Origin: Anastatus disparis
Taxonomy: Eukaryota; Arthropoda; Insecta; Hymenoptera; Eupelmidae
Assembly (NCBI GenBank): GCA_017163975.1
Contig: JAFFSR010000004.1
Location: forward strand, 1,364,001-1,428,000
Reading direction: 5' to 3'
Length of the DNA stretch: 64,000 bases
The notes beneath the pieces are model-generated. The model was not told where the DNA came from and searched no databases. It worked only from the letters and a program-made list of their open reading frames with translations. A program made the position numbers and the translations under genes. This document shows, one piece after another, positions 42,609 to 55,442 of the stretch. Numbering within the stretch: position 1 is the first letter of the stretch; every line of letters begins with the position of its first letter.

Positions 42609-45600
42609 ATGGTATTTCCTAATTCAAAAACAAATTATAATCATTGTTGCAATCCGTACAAATTGAAAAATCATCGAAAAACTAAATCTTTACGGAAAGT
42701 AACTGAAGACATTAAAAAAGTTTTAAAAAACATTTCGTTAGATCAAAGGTTATGTAGTGGATGCAGAAACCGAGCTAGAAAAGAATATAATGACATGCAA
42801 TGTAATTATTCATCTATTGAATTTTTCAAAAAAAATCTTGTTTTTTAATATTAATTAATATGTTATCTTTTATGTAAATTTTGCATGCGATTTCTGTATT
42901 TTATATAATATTAATTGTAAAAATGTGTAGTTTACAAAAATTCTGTTGAAAGATTTATAATAAGGTTGTATTTGCTTGAAAATATCAACTAAAAGATATA
43001 AATTTTTAATCTTTTCTTGATATTAAAAATATTTATTAAGAGTATTAGTAATCTAAATATATAATTTTTCCTATAAGATGCATAATTGAGATATCTTTTA
43101 TTCTACTTTGATTATGTGTGATGTAACAATCATTACTCCATAGTAGTTTTATAGTTCTGTAAAAGTTGAGATTTATTAAAAAATTCTAATAGCATTTATT
43201 AAATACTTTATTATTATTTAAATTACTTTTAATTCGCTCTTTCAAAATCTTTTTATGCATGTTTTTATCTTTCTTTTTCTGTACAATGTACTATATAAAT
43301 ATTTTTTATTATAGTTCCATTATGTGTGATGTAGTAATCAATATATTTCTAATAGTTTGATAATAATACTTTCTTATAGTTTGATAGTTGTTTAAAAGTT
43401 GAGATCCATAAAAAAATTATAATACAATCTACTAAATATTTTATTTTTAATTAAATTATTTCAAATCTGCTTTTAAAAAATCTCTTAACGCATGTTTTTT
43501 TATGTATCTTTTTCAATAAGTTGTGATATATAAATATCTTTTACTATAGTTTGATTAAGTGTGATGTTGCAGCAATCGTTACTTTCAAGTAGCTTTTTAG
43601 TTTTGTAGAAGTTGGGCTTTGTTCAAAAATTTTAATGACATCTATTAAATATTTTATTTATATTTTAATTTTTTCAAATTGACTTTTACAACACTCGTAT
43701 TTCTTCATGAATGTTTTTTTATAATTGTTTTTTTGTAAGTTTTGTGCTATAACTTTTTTCTTTTTGTGCTTTTCTACTCCTTGTAGTCATGGAAGTGGAT
43801 AGTGTAGAAAATTCATCTACTGCAGAATGTGAATCCAGATTTAGTAATGATTGTGTTAATAATAATTTAAATGAGATTTTAGATGAATTGATGTTGGATG
43901 ATTCCTGTGTAGCGAATGCTTTACCATCAGATATTATCAATGATTCTGTTGAAATACTAAATAACTTGAAATTAATTTTTCATGATTTATCAACGTCAAA
44001 AAGTAAGAAAATAAAAATTTTAACAATTTTGCCAAGCACGTGGAATCATAATCAAATAAAGCAATATTTTAATGTTACTGATCATATGATCAAACATGCT
44101 CGCAGTCTTGTGCAAGACAAAGGAATATTGTTATCACCTTATCTCAAAAAAGGTTAATATTTTATTATTCTTATGTAATTAAAATTTTTTATAAATATTT
44201 TAATTTTTAAATCTTGAATAATTTAAATTTGAAGTTGTGTTTGAATAAAAATTATCAATTAAGCATCACTTTATATTAACATTTGAAATATTCTTTATTC
44301 TACTTAAATAATATAAGATGTACTTCTAGTATAATCCTAACATTCACATTATTTTTTATTATTTTTACTATTTAAATGAAATATGTTTACGTATTTGAAA
44401 TAAAATTAGCCATGATTACTGAATAGTTATTAAAACAATGTCAAACAAACAAGAGTTCTTTATAATGAATACTATCGTGAATATGAAATATTTTCTGTTT
44501 AGGTAAATCTACATCTTCTGAAATAATCTCTTCAGTTACAAACTTTTATTTAAGAGATGATGTAAGCTGGACCATGCCTGGTATGAAAGATGTTATGTGT
44601 GTAAAAATAGTGATGGAACGAAAGAGAAGCTTCAAAAACGATTGATTTTGTTGAATTTAAAGGAATTATATAAACTTTACAAATTAGAATTTCCTGAAAA
44701 TGAAATTGGTTTCACAAAATTTACTTTATTGCGTCCTAAAAACTGTGTATTAGCAGGAAGCAGTGGAACTCACAGTGTATGTGTCTGTTCGTATCATCAA
44801 AATGTAAAGTTAATGATTTTAGGTAATTTTATTTATTGGGATCATACATCTTAATATAAGTAATAATAATTCTAATTTTGATGGCTTATTTTATTTCCAG
44901 ATAGTCATTTAGCTGATTTAACAAAAAATGAAGAACAAAAAATAACATCGTATACAGATTGTTTTGATTTTTTAATATGTGAATCACCATCTGACTTATG
45001 TTATTTCAACACATGCGAGAAATGTCCACCATCTAATAATCTCGAGGAATTTTTATTAAAAGTTTTTGAAGAGAATGATATAACCTCAATTTCCTTTAAG
45101 CAGTGGATTAATAATCCACACACTACTTTAGAAACTTTAATCAAAGATACGTCTGAATTTGTAACATATTTTTCTATGAAAGTTAAGGAGTTACTTCCTC
45201 ATGCATTAATAGCATCAAAACAATCTTTGTATTCGAGAACATTGAAGGACAATCTAGAATTAAATAATTTTCAAATAATTGTGGATTTTGCTGAAAATTA
45301 TGCATTCACAATTCAAGATGCTGCTCCTGGTTTCCATTGGAATAATAACCAGGCTACAATCTATAATGTTGTAATTTATTATAGAGATAATGAAATTACT
45401 AAACATAGGAGTTTGGTTATAATTTCAGATTGTTTAATTCATGATGCTGTAGCAGTTTATTCGTTCCATAAAATAATTATTAATTTTTTGAATGATGAAT
45501 TTTCCTCGATAAAAAAAGATCTATTACTTCTCTGATGGTGCCCCTCAACAGTATAAAAATTATAAAAACGTGATCAATTTAGCTCATCATAAAATGGAAT

Positions 45601-45968
45601 TCGGTTGTGATGCTGAGTGGCACTTTTATCCAACAGCCCATGGAAAAGGTCCGTGTGATGGTCTTGGTGCAACAATCAAAAGAGGAGCTCTTAGAGCAAG
45701 CCTTCAGAGATCTACAGCAAACCCAATTCTAACTAGTGAAGATCTATTCAATTGGTTAAACACAACTGAAAGAATGCCAAATATTACTTTCAAATATTCT
45801 TCACAAGAAAATTATGATGAAAATAAAAAATTTTTAGCTAGACGATTTCAAAATAACAGACGGATACAACATCTTCAACGACAACACTGTTTAATTCCAA
45901 TGGATGGTACTGTTAGAGCAAAGCTGTATTCAGAAGACAATGTTTATACAGACACTGTAATTATCTAA
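42609..45968 (+). pseudogene. DDE-type transposase-like gene, four exons, two frameshifts
   Basis: Predicted exons are 42609-42801, 43787-44152, 44503-44822 and 44901-45968, all with GT/AG borders. Exon 1 has a zinc-ligand-like layout (H-C-C-N-P near residue 15, then C-S-G-C-R-N). Exon 3 carries L-R-P-K-N-C-V then G-S-S-G-T-H-S-V-C-V-C. Exon 4 has V-D-F-A-E-N-Y (candidate first Asp), F-S-D-G-A-P-Q-Q-Y (candidate second Asp) and H-G-K-G-P-C-D-G-L-G-A-T-I-K-R (third acidic residue). This H-G-K-G/C-D-G-L-G block is familiar from multicopy genes in insects and cnidarians, though I cannot name the superfamily. Frame shifts are seen near 44598 and 45520 (at an A-run). It is enclosed by the long TIRs, so it is the probable transposase. 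Confidence 0.7.
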
Positions 45969-46578
45969 TTTAATTGCATTCCTGTACTAAAGAATTAAAG
46001 ATTTTTTCTTAGAAATAAATAACATTTTCTATAAAAAAAATTTGAATATTTTTAGTTTAAGTTATAATTATAAAAAACAGATTAAGCCATCCCTCTATAC
46101 TAAATTTTTATTACTCATGACTATTTTTTTTAACTATAAAATTAAAATTTCATTATAATGGATGTAAATAATAAAATAAATGTGAAAAGTTCTGAAATCC
46201 ATGAAAACAAGATTCTTAAATCTTTACAGTAAATAGATTCAATGTGCTTATGATTTATTGTACTTAATCTTTACTATTTCCAAAGATAATATAAACTTTA
46301 ATTCCTAAATATATTATACGTGTTAAAATAATTTTTCAATACATATGCAAAATAATTATAATGACAATCTATGTAATGAACTGTCTTCCCTCGTCATTTT
46401 TTGTTGAAAATTATACCAAAGCTACATTCAGAAGACAAGGTATGTACGCAGACACAAAAGTGTCGGAATTGAGACGTGAATAATAGTTATTTACAGTTAT
46501 TTACATTCATTTATAGTTATTTACATTTTCCAAAATTCTTAAAAATTTAATTAATTTTTTCATATATATGCGAAAATT
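45969..46578. other. 3' spacer with a duplicated tail of the transposase gene
   Basis: At about 46418-46462 the sequence repeats the end of the last exon ('cattcagaagacaaggtatg' against 'tattcagaagacaatgttta', each followed by 'acagacac' or 'gcagacac'). This shows a short internal duplication just before the right TIR. The rest is AT-rich. Confidence 0.55.
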
Positions 46579-48290
46579 TTTAAAACTGTAAATAACTGTG
46601 AAAAACTGTGGAAAAATGTAAAAACTGTAGGAGACTGTAAATAATTGTAAATAATATTAAATGACTGGAGATAACTTTAAATAACTATTGATAATCATAA
46701 ATGACAAATAATTATTTACTATTTTAAAAATTTTGAAAATTGAAATACTAGTTATTAATTATAAATAATTGTAAATAACTTTAAATAATTGTAAATAATG
46801 GTGAATATCTATGAATAACTGTAAACAACTGTAAATAAATGTAAATAACAATCAACTATGTCTCAATTCTGTCATTTTTTAACAGTTATTTATAATTATT
46901 TACTATTATTCACAGTTTTTCACAAAAATTATTTCTATAAGAGCAATAAGAATTTTTGAATTTAAAGATGATTCCCTATTAAGAAATGATATTAATGAGA
47001 TGAAGCCAACTTGCTTTCGATATTGCTTTTCATAAATTGTTTTAGATTATGATATTAAAAGAATAAAGTATTGTTCATTATTAAATTTATGATTTTGATT
47101 AGTCTATATTAGATGAGAATAATAATAATAATTAGTATTATTATTATTATTATTATTACTATTATAATAAATAATTTCTTAAAACTGAAATGCTTAAAAT
47201 AAAACAAACTAGCTTCAAATATTGGTTAAAAATATGATTCTAAAAGACACTATAGTAACCGTCATTGTGATCTGTTTGTTTACTGAATAATTAAAATAAT
47301 CATTATCATTATTGAGTAACATTTTTCTGAAAATAAATTACTCAAAATTTTTTTTTTAAATTGAAATGGTATTTTAAAATTATAATGTCATTAGAGTGGA
47401 GATAAATTAAGAAGTACTTGTTAAAAGTTACAGAATACACAAATAACAGATTCTTTCATTTTGTAATAAATTTTTATATTGAATAAATTTTATCCGTATA
47501 GAATTTATTTAACTTTATCCTTTTTATTTCCAGATATATAGTATTAATTTTAATTCCTAAATATGTATATTTAAATAATTTTTTAATACGTATGCAAAAT
47601 AGTTATAATGACAAATTAGTTAAACGAATAAAATTTTCTTGTTTATGAGTGTATCTTGATGATGTGTACGTAATGCATAATTAATATTTTAATAAAACAC
47701 TTGCATCATAAAGAAATAGATAAATGTTAAAATATTTAGACAATCATGCATTCGTATATTGTATTATCTATGAACATCGAAGAAGAAAATGTTGATGTAT
47801 GTGTTAAATTCAAAATTAAAAATTTTTCAATATTCAAAGTTCTATAGCTCCTCTCCTAGGGCTCGAGCCAAGTGGAGCAAAAGCTTACTTCAATATGTTA
47901 TCAGAAGACATAACATACTCCAACAGGAGTGAAATCAACCTGTTCGAACTCAAGTAATTGCAAATTAGATGAAATAACAAAGTGGACCAATCAGAAGATA
48001 GCAATCTTGAGATTTAAAAAAATTTGTGCTGATTCTACGCTTAATTTGCAACAAGAAATGTCTTCATAAGTACATCTCTAGGACCCTTAGTTTTTGAGTA
48101 AAAAATTATTAATTTGATGAATTCACCAAAAATTTTGAAAAATCACAATATTTCATTACTCATTACTCTTAATCCATTGGATCTATACCTCTGAAAATTT
48201 TTTTGTATATTTTGGGTATGAAATGGAACATTTTCACAAATTTACAACGAATTTTATTTTTTTGTTCGGTGAGTTGACCTGAAACGTCCC

Positions 48291-48321
<31 letters not shown>

Positions 48322-48960
48322 GGCGCGTAGAGTAGCTACTTTGCTTCCTCCCAGCGAACAGTAAAGTACCCACTGTACGCTCTCTGTGTAAAAAAATTGC
48401 ATGTTTACCACAGGAGTGAATGAAAAATGTTTTTAAACCTTATGTTTGTCATTTTCGCCTCCAGCTCGGGTGGTAATTAACATACGATTTCAGATATTTT
48501 TCGTTTTTACACCTTAGGTGAATAGTATACTAATATATATATATCAGCCTTTCAATAAGATAAATAGTGATTTGTTTGAAATAAATAACTTTGTTAACAC
48601 AATAAACAAATCTTTTAAATCGAACTATTTATATCAAATGAATAGACAATAATATTCTTAACTTAACGAAATCTTGCGATTTAACCAAACCGCAAATTTA
48701 TTTGACAGTATTATGACAACAAAAACGTTTAAATAGTAGCTTTGGAAACTATAAATAAAATCTAATCTTACCTATAATCTTAAGTATTTTTTAAACCAAC
48801 CGACCTTATTAGTGAAGAATTCGATTGGAAGATATAATATAATTATCTTTCTAGAAAAATTCGAACTTTTTTCAATTTAATTTATTCAACCTATGAATCA
48901 AATTTTTATGTTATAAATATATGCCAGTGTATATACAAAAATAGCGCATTTTGTTTTAAC
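46579..48960 (-). repeat. right long terminal inverted repeat
   Basis: Complement of 39188-41966 without the MITE. It contains the 11-base TTATTTACAGT array (46560-46900), a pair of 'aataataataattagtatta' runs and the shorter (TA)n run. The minus-strand frame at 48169-48411 is the translation of this repeat and also occurs in the left arm; I do not call it a gene. Confidence 0.85.
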
Positions 48961-51132
48961 AGATAAGATTTCGTCAGATTTTGTTAGATGACACTGACAC
49001 ATTTTTAAATTATAACATCACACGTGTAATTTAAAAAAATCATCAAATTCCCAATTATTTAAAGAAAGACTTTTAACAGATCTAGATCTCCAATCATATG
49101 ATTTTAAAATCAATGATTCTAAAATCATATGATTTTATAGTTTATCATTTGACATAAAAAGATTTCATATGTAAAATTCAACATTTCCTTTAGTTTATCG
49201 TTCCTATTTCACACGTGGACAAATCCTCCCCATATACTGATCGAAAGGGTTGAATTGAATTTAACGTTAGCATACAGCACACAACAGTTCCTCTATCCTA
49301 ACGTTAATACATATATGCGTCACGTGCGAAGCTTTAAGGTTTACACATCGCACGCGTTGTTTCAACAATGCATTCAATGCACCTGTATATGTATGTATGT
49401 ATGAGGTATGTTGTATTATTCCTCTTGACGTGTGGACACGCATACAACAAAGGCGATATTCTCGATGCCTGATGTCCCTTTACAATCGTGATTTAGTTGC
49501 TATGTGTGTAGATTCTGATGGATTTTGATCAAGGCCGAATGCTATGATGAAATACTGGATTAGACGATTAGTGAAGATAAAATTTTCTTCTTTTCTTTAG
49601 TTTTTAGTTTGTTAAAAAATCATACAATTTTTCAATTTTCAATTGGTAGACAAATTCGTTAGAATTTTTAATTTTTAAGGAAATTTTATCAATAGACAAA
49701 ATTTAATTATGAATTACTTAAAATTTCAATTTTTATTTGAATCAAATTAATTTTTTTTTAATTAAAGTAGAAGAACAATTTTTCTACTATAAATATGAAA
49801 TATTCACATCAAAATATCTTATATTTTTATTTAAAGATGATATAATAAATTATATCGTTATTTATGTAAAACATTGTTAAGTTTATTCATGAATGTTATT
49901 GATACTTGATGGAAATATATCTTTATTAAAAGTAATCTGTAAACACTTCATGTAAAGATAAAGTTTCTAGATTTTGCTTATCTAATCAAACATTTCACTT
50001 GTAATAATATTTAAAAAGAGTAATAAATATTTTTACATCAAAGCAACTAAAATAATTTTTCAAATTGAATAATCTTTCTTTTAAGAAAATATTTCCATTT
50101 TAGATGAATGAATAATTATTTATAATCATGGTACATTCGTTATCATTATTAATTATAAACAATGAGAAGATGAATATCGATTATTTGAAATTTTTGTATC
50201 TAATGTTATTTGATTATAAAATTTATTTTAAATAGTAAATTTAATAAATGAATAGTTATTATACAAAAATTTTATTTTTAATATAACATTATTAGTAAAT
50301 TTTGGAAAAGATAATAGAGAAATATTATAAAAATTGTTTATTCTGCAAAATTGTTTCTTGAAAAATTGCAGAAAAATAATTACTTTTTAATTATATCTTT
50401 AGAATTTAATTATTTCGCAACAAGTATTTTATCACTATTTTTTTATATCTAATATTTTTATACTGTTTTGGGATGGTTATCAAGATAAAATTTTTAAATA
50501 TTTTTATCAAGTGATTGCTTTTTAATTGGAACAATTAAATTTTTACAAATTGAAAAATAATTCCATAATGATCAATATTAGTAATTTTAATTTAACAAAT
50601 GTTTTCATATGTAAGATTATAACAATAAAAAACAAAAATAAATTAAATTCATTTTGCCATTTTTCATTTCATTTCAAATGATGTGGCATAAAAATGATTT
50701 TTGTTTTTATAGCAAAATGAAACAAAATTGTTGGAGTTTCATTGTCTATTTTTAAATTTTCGTTTCGAAAATTTAGTTACAATCAAAAAAATTATTCTAC
50801 TATAAAAAATGAAATATATTGGTTGTTCCTAGTCAATAAATTTAATAAATAGTTTTAAAATCCAAGCCCAGAGAAATGTAACAAAATATATCATTCCGTT
50901 TTATTTATTGAACTAAACAACAAATTTTATTTAGTTTTGACAATAGTAATATATTCCTTAAAACAAATTATTTTTTTCTTTATACTTTAATATGAATCGT
51001 AATAAAATATTTTGTTATCTTATTCCTGATAATAAAAAACAAAAGTATTATTTAAAATATTTTATTTCTTAATAATTAAATTATTATTTACAAGTTATTT
51101 ATAAGTTAAAAAATAGGGTTAAAATGAACATT
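48961..51132. other. intergenic DNA, nothing recognised
   Basis: AT-rich and without supported features. A slightly GC-richer part (49200-49500) includes a short 'tatgtatgtatg' run and CACGTG. No frame or RNA supported. Confidence 0.35.
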
Positions 51133-52521
51133 CTAGTCATCATCACACTTTGCTTCTGGATAGTTGTCATGATCGCAACAGGCTTTGTAAGGCCAATCAC
51201 AAGCTTTATCTTTGTTATTAAAGTGTAAACCTTTTGGGCAGTCCATTTTAACTGGTTCTTCCCCAACACACTGAAAGTATGTGCTGCAATTATTGGGATT
51301 TGGAAGTAAATTTATGTCTTCTCCATTCCATGGTGGACATGTAACAACTTCATCGTCGGCGGTTGCATAAGTCACGGCAATGATGCCGAAAATGACGAGT
51401 GCAGTGATTACTAAAAATAAGAAATGACTGTTATTAGTTATGGTATTAATAACTTACTTTAATTTTGTTTATTGTGTTAAAATGCAATCTGTTCATATAA
51501 TGAAAATAACTTTTTTAATATTTATAAATTTTAAATTAAATAAATTTGATTGATAAATAGTATTTGTTAATTTAAAATATCAGTAAAAAATACTTTTGTG
51601 TTTTATGTAATTTATAAAATTAAAAGTAGTAATTTTCATAATTTTAAAACGTGTAAACTTTCGAATTGAATGAAATAAAAAAAAAATATTTATTATGGTT
51701 TGTGAATTTTTCAAGGGTTTACGTTAACATTTGTTTTGAAATACTTTATTTGCTTAAATTAAAAATTTTTATAAAAGATAAAAATATATATTAACCTACT
51801 AAATTTTTAAGTTGATTTTGTATTTCATTTAATTAAATTTGAAATATTCAAAGTCTTATAAATTACGATACATAATAATAAAAAATACATAGATAATTTA
51901 AGTCAAAATAATTATACTGCTACTATAGTATAAAAGTCCATTTTATTGCAAATACTTACAAATTTTTATTATCATTCAAAGACGAAGTCATGAATAAGTA
52001 CTTAAAATTTTCAGACAATTTATCTTACCTTTTCAAATAAATCAAGATATAGAGCTTTAAGGCAACAATTTTAATGTGAATTCGTCCAAATTTGAAAATT
52101 TATAGCTTTGTGTTTTGAGTTACAAACAGTGAATTGTCTTAAAATTTTAACTAGTTGTAAGAATGTTGTTTCTAAATTATAAACGAGATTTGAAAATGTA
52201 AGCAATAGAATTCTGCCATGTAATAAGAGTATAACTAAAATTATGAAATCAAAATATAGTATGAATATAATAGAAAAAATTTTTGATTAAAAAATTATCA
52301 TGACTATAAAGTTAATGATCCAATATTCTGTTATTACAGAATAAATTATAAGGTATCTCTTATGTTTTAAGATAAAAATGATCAAAAGTATACATAAAAA
52401 TTTGTATTGCGTTACACTATATTTCAGTATTACAATAATTATTAAAAAAATGTTCTCCAAAATGTTATAAATCCAAATTCTATAAATTTCAATATTTAAA
52501 TAAATAGTACCAACCTTTCAT
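51133..52521 (-). CDS. peritrophin-type chitin-binding protein 1, 94 aa, two exons
   Basis: Exon 1 codes only ATGAAAG (52521-52515), followed by a GT donor and a 1.1 kb intron. Exon 2 runs 51410-51133. The join gives the signal peptide MKVITALVIFGIIAVTYA. The mature protein is one chitin-binding type-2 (peritrophin-A, CBM14) domain with spacing C-x16-C-x5-C-x9-C-x12-C-x6-C (Cys 27, 44, 50, 60, 73, 80). It has the usual aromatic residues (S-T-Y-F-Q, L-H-F-N) and a short tail with two further cysteines (81 and 91). Single-domain secreted proteins of this type bind chitin in the peritrophic matrix or cuticle. A TATA/Inr promoter lies upstream. Its sister gene is at 55443-59817. No defect seen. 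Confidence 0.9.
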
Positions 52522-52575
52522 TGTTTTATGAAGTGTCTACTAAGCCTCTAGCAATAATAAAAGTAAATGAGCTAG

Positions 52576-52612
52576 AACTGATTCGTCTGTTGAATAAATT
52601 AGTCTTTTTATA
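52576..52612 (-). promoter_or_regulatory. core promoter of peritrophin gene 1
   Basis: TATAAAAAGAC (52612-52602) with an arthropod initiator TCAGTT (52581-52576) about 30 bases downstream; the ATG follows 55 bases after the initiator. The motif GGGGATTGATTAG (52642-52630) lies 18 bases upstream of the TATA box. Confidence 0.75.
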
Positions 52613-52629
52613 GAAAGGAATCCATAAAA

Positions 52630-52704
52630 CTAATCAATCCCCTACTTCAATTGATTCTCGAAGAAAGCAATTGCCTTGCCACGTAAGTGATAAAATGATT
52701 AAGT
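52630..52704 (-). promoter_or_regulatory. conserved upstream motifs of peritrophin gene 1
   Basis: Two blocks are identical to blocks upstream of peritrophin gene 2: CTAATCAATCCCC (52630-52642, plus-strand reading) and TGATAAAATGATTAAGT (52688-52704). The second contains TGATAA, a GATA-factor core. Conservation is with the paralogue only. Confidence 0.6.
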
Positions 52705-54829
52705 TATGATAAACTTTTTAATGTAAAGATACTCTATTTTTCCATTTTCAATGTCTTCGTTTGGAATTCTCTGATTATACTGATCATCATTGAATACTTA
52801 TCGAGAAAAGAAAAAGAATCTCTGATTCAGAGCTACTGTTTCGTCATCATCTTTAAAGACTTAACGCATTGTAGAATTTTTGCACCGTACACTGAGTCAC
52901 AACAGTATTAGTATGTAGCAAGTTTCGTGAGGTAAATAAATCTTGTATCGTTTAATTAATTGCAGTTTTGATTATACTTATTTGGTTATATCGATGAATT
53001 ATAAAATGTATCTTTAATCTTGACAAAAAAAAAATAACAATGTTTCAGACTTTAGTTGATACTTGATTCCACGAAAAGTAGTTTTTTTTTCTTCCCACTG
53101 AAATGTGTACGTGATAAATTATTTCAAGAGCTATTATAAATTTATACACTCGACCTTTGGAAAAATAGGAAGTAATGTTTATTTCAGTGATTAAGGTAGT
53201 TCAAGCCTAGAATAAGATTCTTTGTTTTTATTTCCTTGGTGAATAAAGGTTATAAGAAAATTTATTTCTTATAGAAAATTTATTTTGATTAAAGATTATA
53301 GGAAAGGATTTCATTATACAAAATAAAACTTGAAAATTTAAATACGTTGATATATCTGAGAGGTTTTTAATTATATAAGATTTTCCTTTTCGGTTTCATT
53401 TGATTCGATTTTTAATTATTTAGAATCGCGTGCATTATATTTAAAATTATTTCAGTGCTAACATAATATAGCGGACCGCTGATAAAAATATATACTAGTT
53501 ACCATTAATCAACTAATATTAAAAATTTAAACATCTAATATTCAAATTTGAATTGTTATTGCTCATTTGTTCGATGTTGGACGTGAGTCTACTTTGGATA
53601 CATTTTTTGTTTTTAAACTAAGAAAATAGTCCCATAGTTTTTATAAAGATTATTTGAGCGGTACAACTTATGTTTCCTTAAGACTTCAAAAATTCTGCAT
53701 TTTTTTATACTGTTTACACAAAAACCGTGATTTTTCGTAAAAAATTTGATATACTCAAGAAAATTTTGAAGGCGACGTTCAATATAGCTTAACAAAAAAG
53801 GGGACTTTTTTCATAGATTCGAAACGGACAATTTGAGGTCAAATAGAGTTGTGCGCATTTTAATGTAACATAATGTTAACTTTTTAAGAATTGTTTCAAA
53901 AAAGTCACGTACAAATCTAAAAGTTTTGTGGAATTGACCATTTTCGTTATATTCTTTATAAACAATTAAATTTTATTATCTATAAACAATAAATTTTATA
54001 ACGTACAATTTATGCAATTCATATAACCAAGTGAGAAAAAACAGTTTGTATGCGTGTAGCAATGATTTTTTAAGTGAAAATTCTGTTTTATAAGACTATA
54101 TTATATTATTTATATGCGAAAAAATGTTGAAGCTATAATAAATAAAATTAACTTTAATCAAACTCATTTAATCATTTTAAGCTGACAACAATGGTCTCTG
54201 CGGAGAAAAATGTTATCTATAATAACATATAAAGGGTTTTATATGATTATTTATGTCGCCGTACGCCGAATTCGGCTCAATATCTAAAAACCTTAAGTTG
54301 AAAGTAACATTAGTTTATTCAATGAGTGTGAATATTATTTCACATCCAACAGTATAAATGATTATGCTACTCCTCAATTTTGTAAATACGGTAAATGAAT
54401 GCATTAATTGTTAACATAATTATTATTATAAACTTTTATTTTTAACTACAATTGTTCCAACTTTGGCTAAAGTGCTTGACCTATATCACACCGGTGGTTT
54501 ACTCTTTGATAGAAATATTAATAAATCAAAGTCCATATATCATGTAATACAAAATTTAAACATTTTTGTCTTCTTCCACCCATATTTTCTAATAAAAACC
54601 AAACAACTGTTTTTTATCTCTGCTTCTTTCCTTATTTGTACTTAACATTTATTAAATCGAAATAAGGATTGCCATGTATAAATAAAGATATTATACAAAA
54701 GAAAACTCTCTTAATGCATATTTAATCCAACTATCAGATGTGCTATATTGGTTTGAATGTAAGACAAATGATAAATTCAAAGAATTGATAAATCGATCAA
54801 GAAAACTGTTAAAGTTCAAGATAATTAGT
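52705..54829. other. intergenic DNA between the peritrophin genes, nothing recognised
   Basis: No supported gene. Frames at 53613-53795 and 54463-54645 are short and featureless. Confidence 0.35.
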
Positions 54830-55442
54830 ATCTTTTTCTGCCTTCATAACTTATGGACGTATTTCAAAGATAAAATAAAAATTCAAACGATTTATTGTAA
54901 GTGACTATATTATTTGAATTTCAAATGCTCATAACTTTGTAAAAAATAACTTTAATCGTTTTTAATTGAAAAGCTTTTTAGTAATTAAAGACCAAAATTT
55001 AATATACTTTGATTTTTGTTTTTTATGGTTCTTCTGAATCCAATTGTTGCCAAAATATGAATTTTAAATTTATGCATAAAAATTTTTCATAGAATACCAA
55101 AATTAAATTATTGTGGAAAAAAGAATCTGTGAGATTGAAATATTACTTACCTTTTTTTTTGCATTGTTAATTGGATATTTTTAAATGCATTAACACATGG
55201 CAAATCCATTAAATAAAAAGCTACGAACATTAAAAAATTGTTCTGCAGCATTGAAAAAGACTTTATAAAAATTAAAATCAATATTATGCATTTAAAAAAT
55301 GCTTTTCGCTTTAGTCAAATTCGTAATTGGGATATGAAATAGATTTATACAAGTAAAATATAATGAACTATATTTTTTTACTTAAAAATTAATTTATTAT
55401 TTGTATAAAAATTAAAAGCTACAAAATGTTAAATAAAGTTAA
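54830..55442. repeat. 3' flank duplicated with 60300-60811
   Basis: Shares long collinear blocks with 60300-60811, such as 'aaagctttttagtaattaaag', 'aatatgaattttaaatttac/tg' and 'tgaaatattac...ctttttt' followed by 'gcattgttaatt'. This is the 3' flank of a tandemly duplicated peritrophin unit (gene 2 here, the pseudogene there). Confidence 0.75.

Larger units (their letters stand above)
39188..48960. mobile_element. DNA transposon with 2.4 kb TIRs and probable 6-bp TSD
   Basis: The termini are TTTAAAACAAAATGCGC at 39188 and the complement of GTTAAAACAAAATGCGC ending at 48960. AGATAA lies directly outside on both sides (39182-39187 and 48961-48966). Each end carries an inverted arm of about 2.4 kb, almost identical by eye, enclosing a multi-exon DDE-type gene (42609-45968). 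The total is 9773 bp including a 379-bp MITE in the left arm. Superfamily unknown: the long arms and 6-bp duplication do not fit mariner, hAT or piggyBac. Confidence 0.8.

Noticed and set aside
48169..48411. 80-codon minus-strand frame with I-Y-I-Y-I-Y run
   Set aside because: It is a translation of the TIR including the (TA)n microsatellite, and the same sequence occurs inverted in the left arm.
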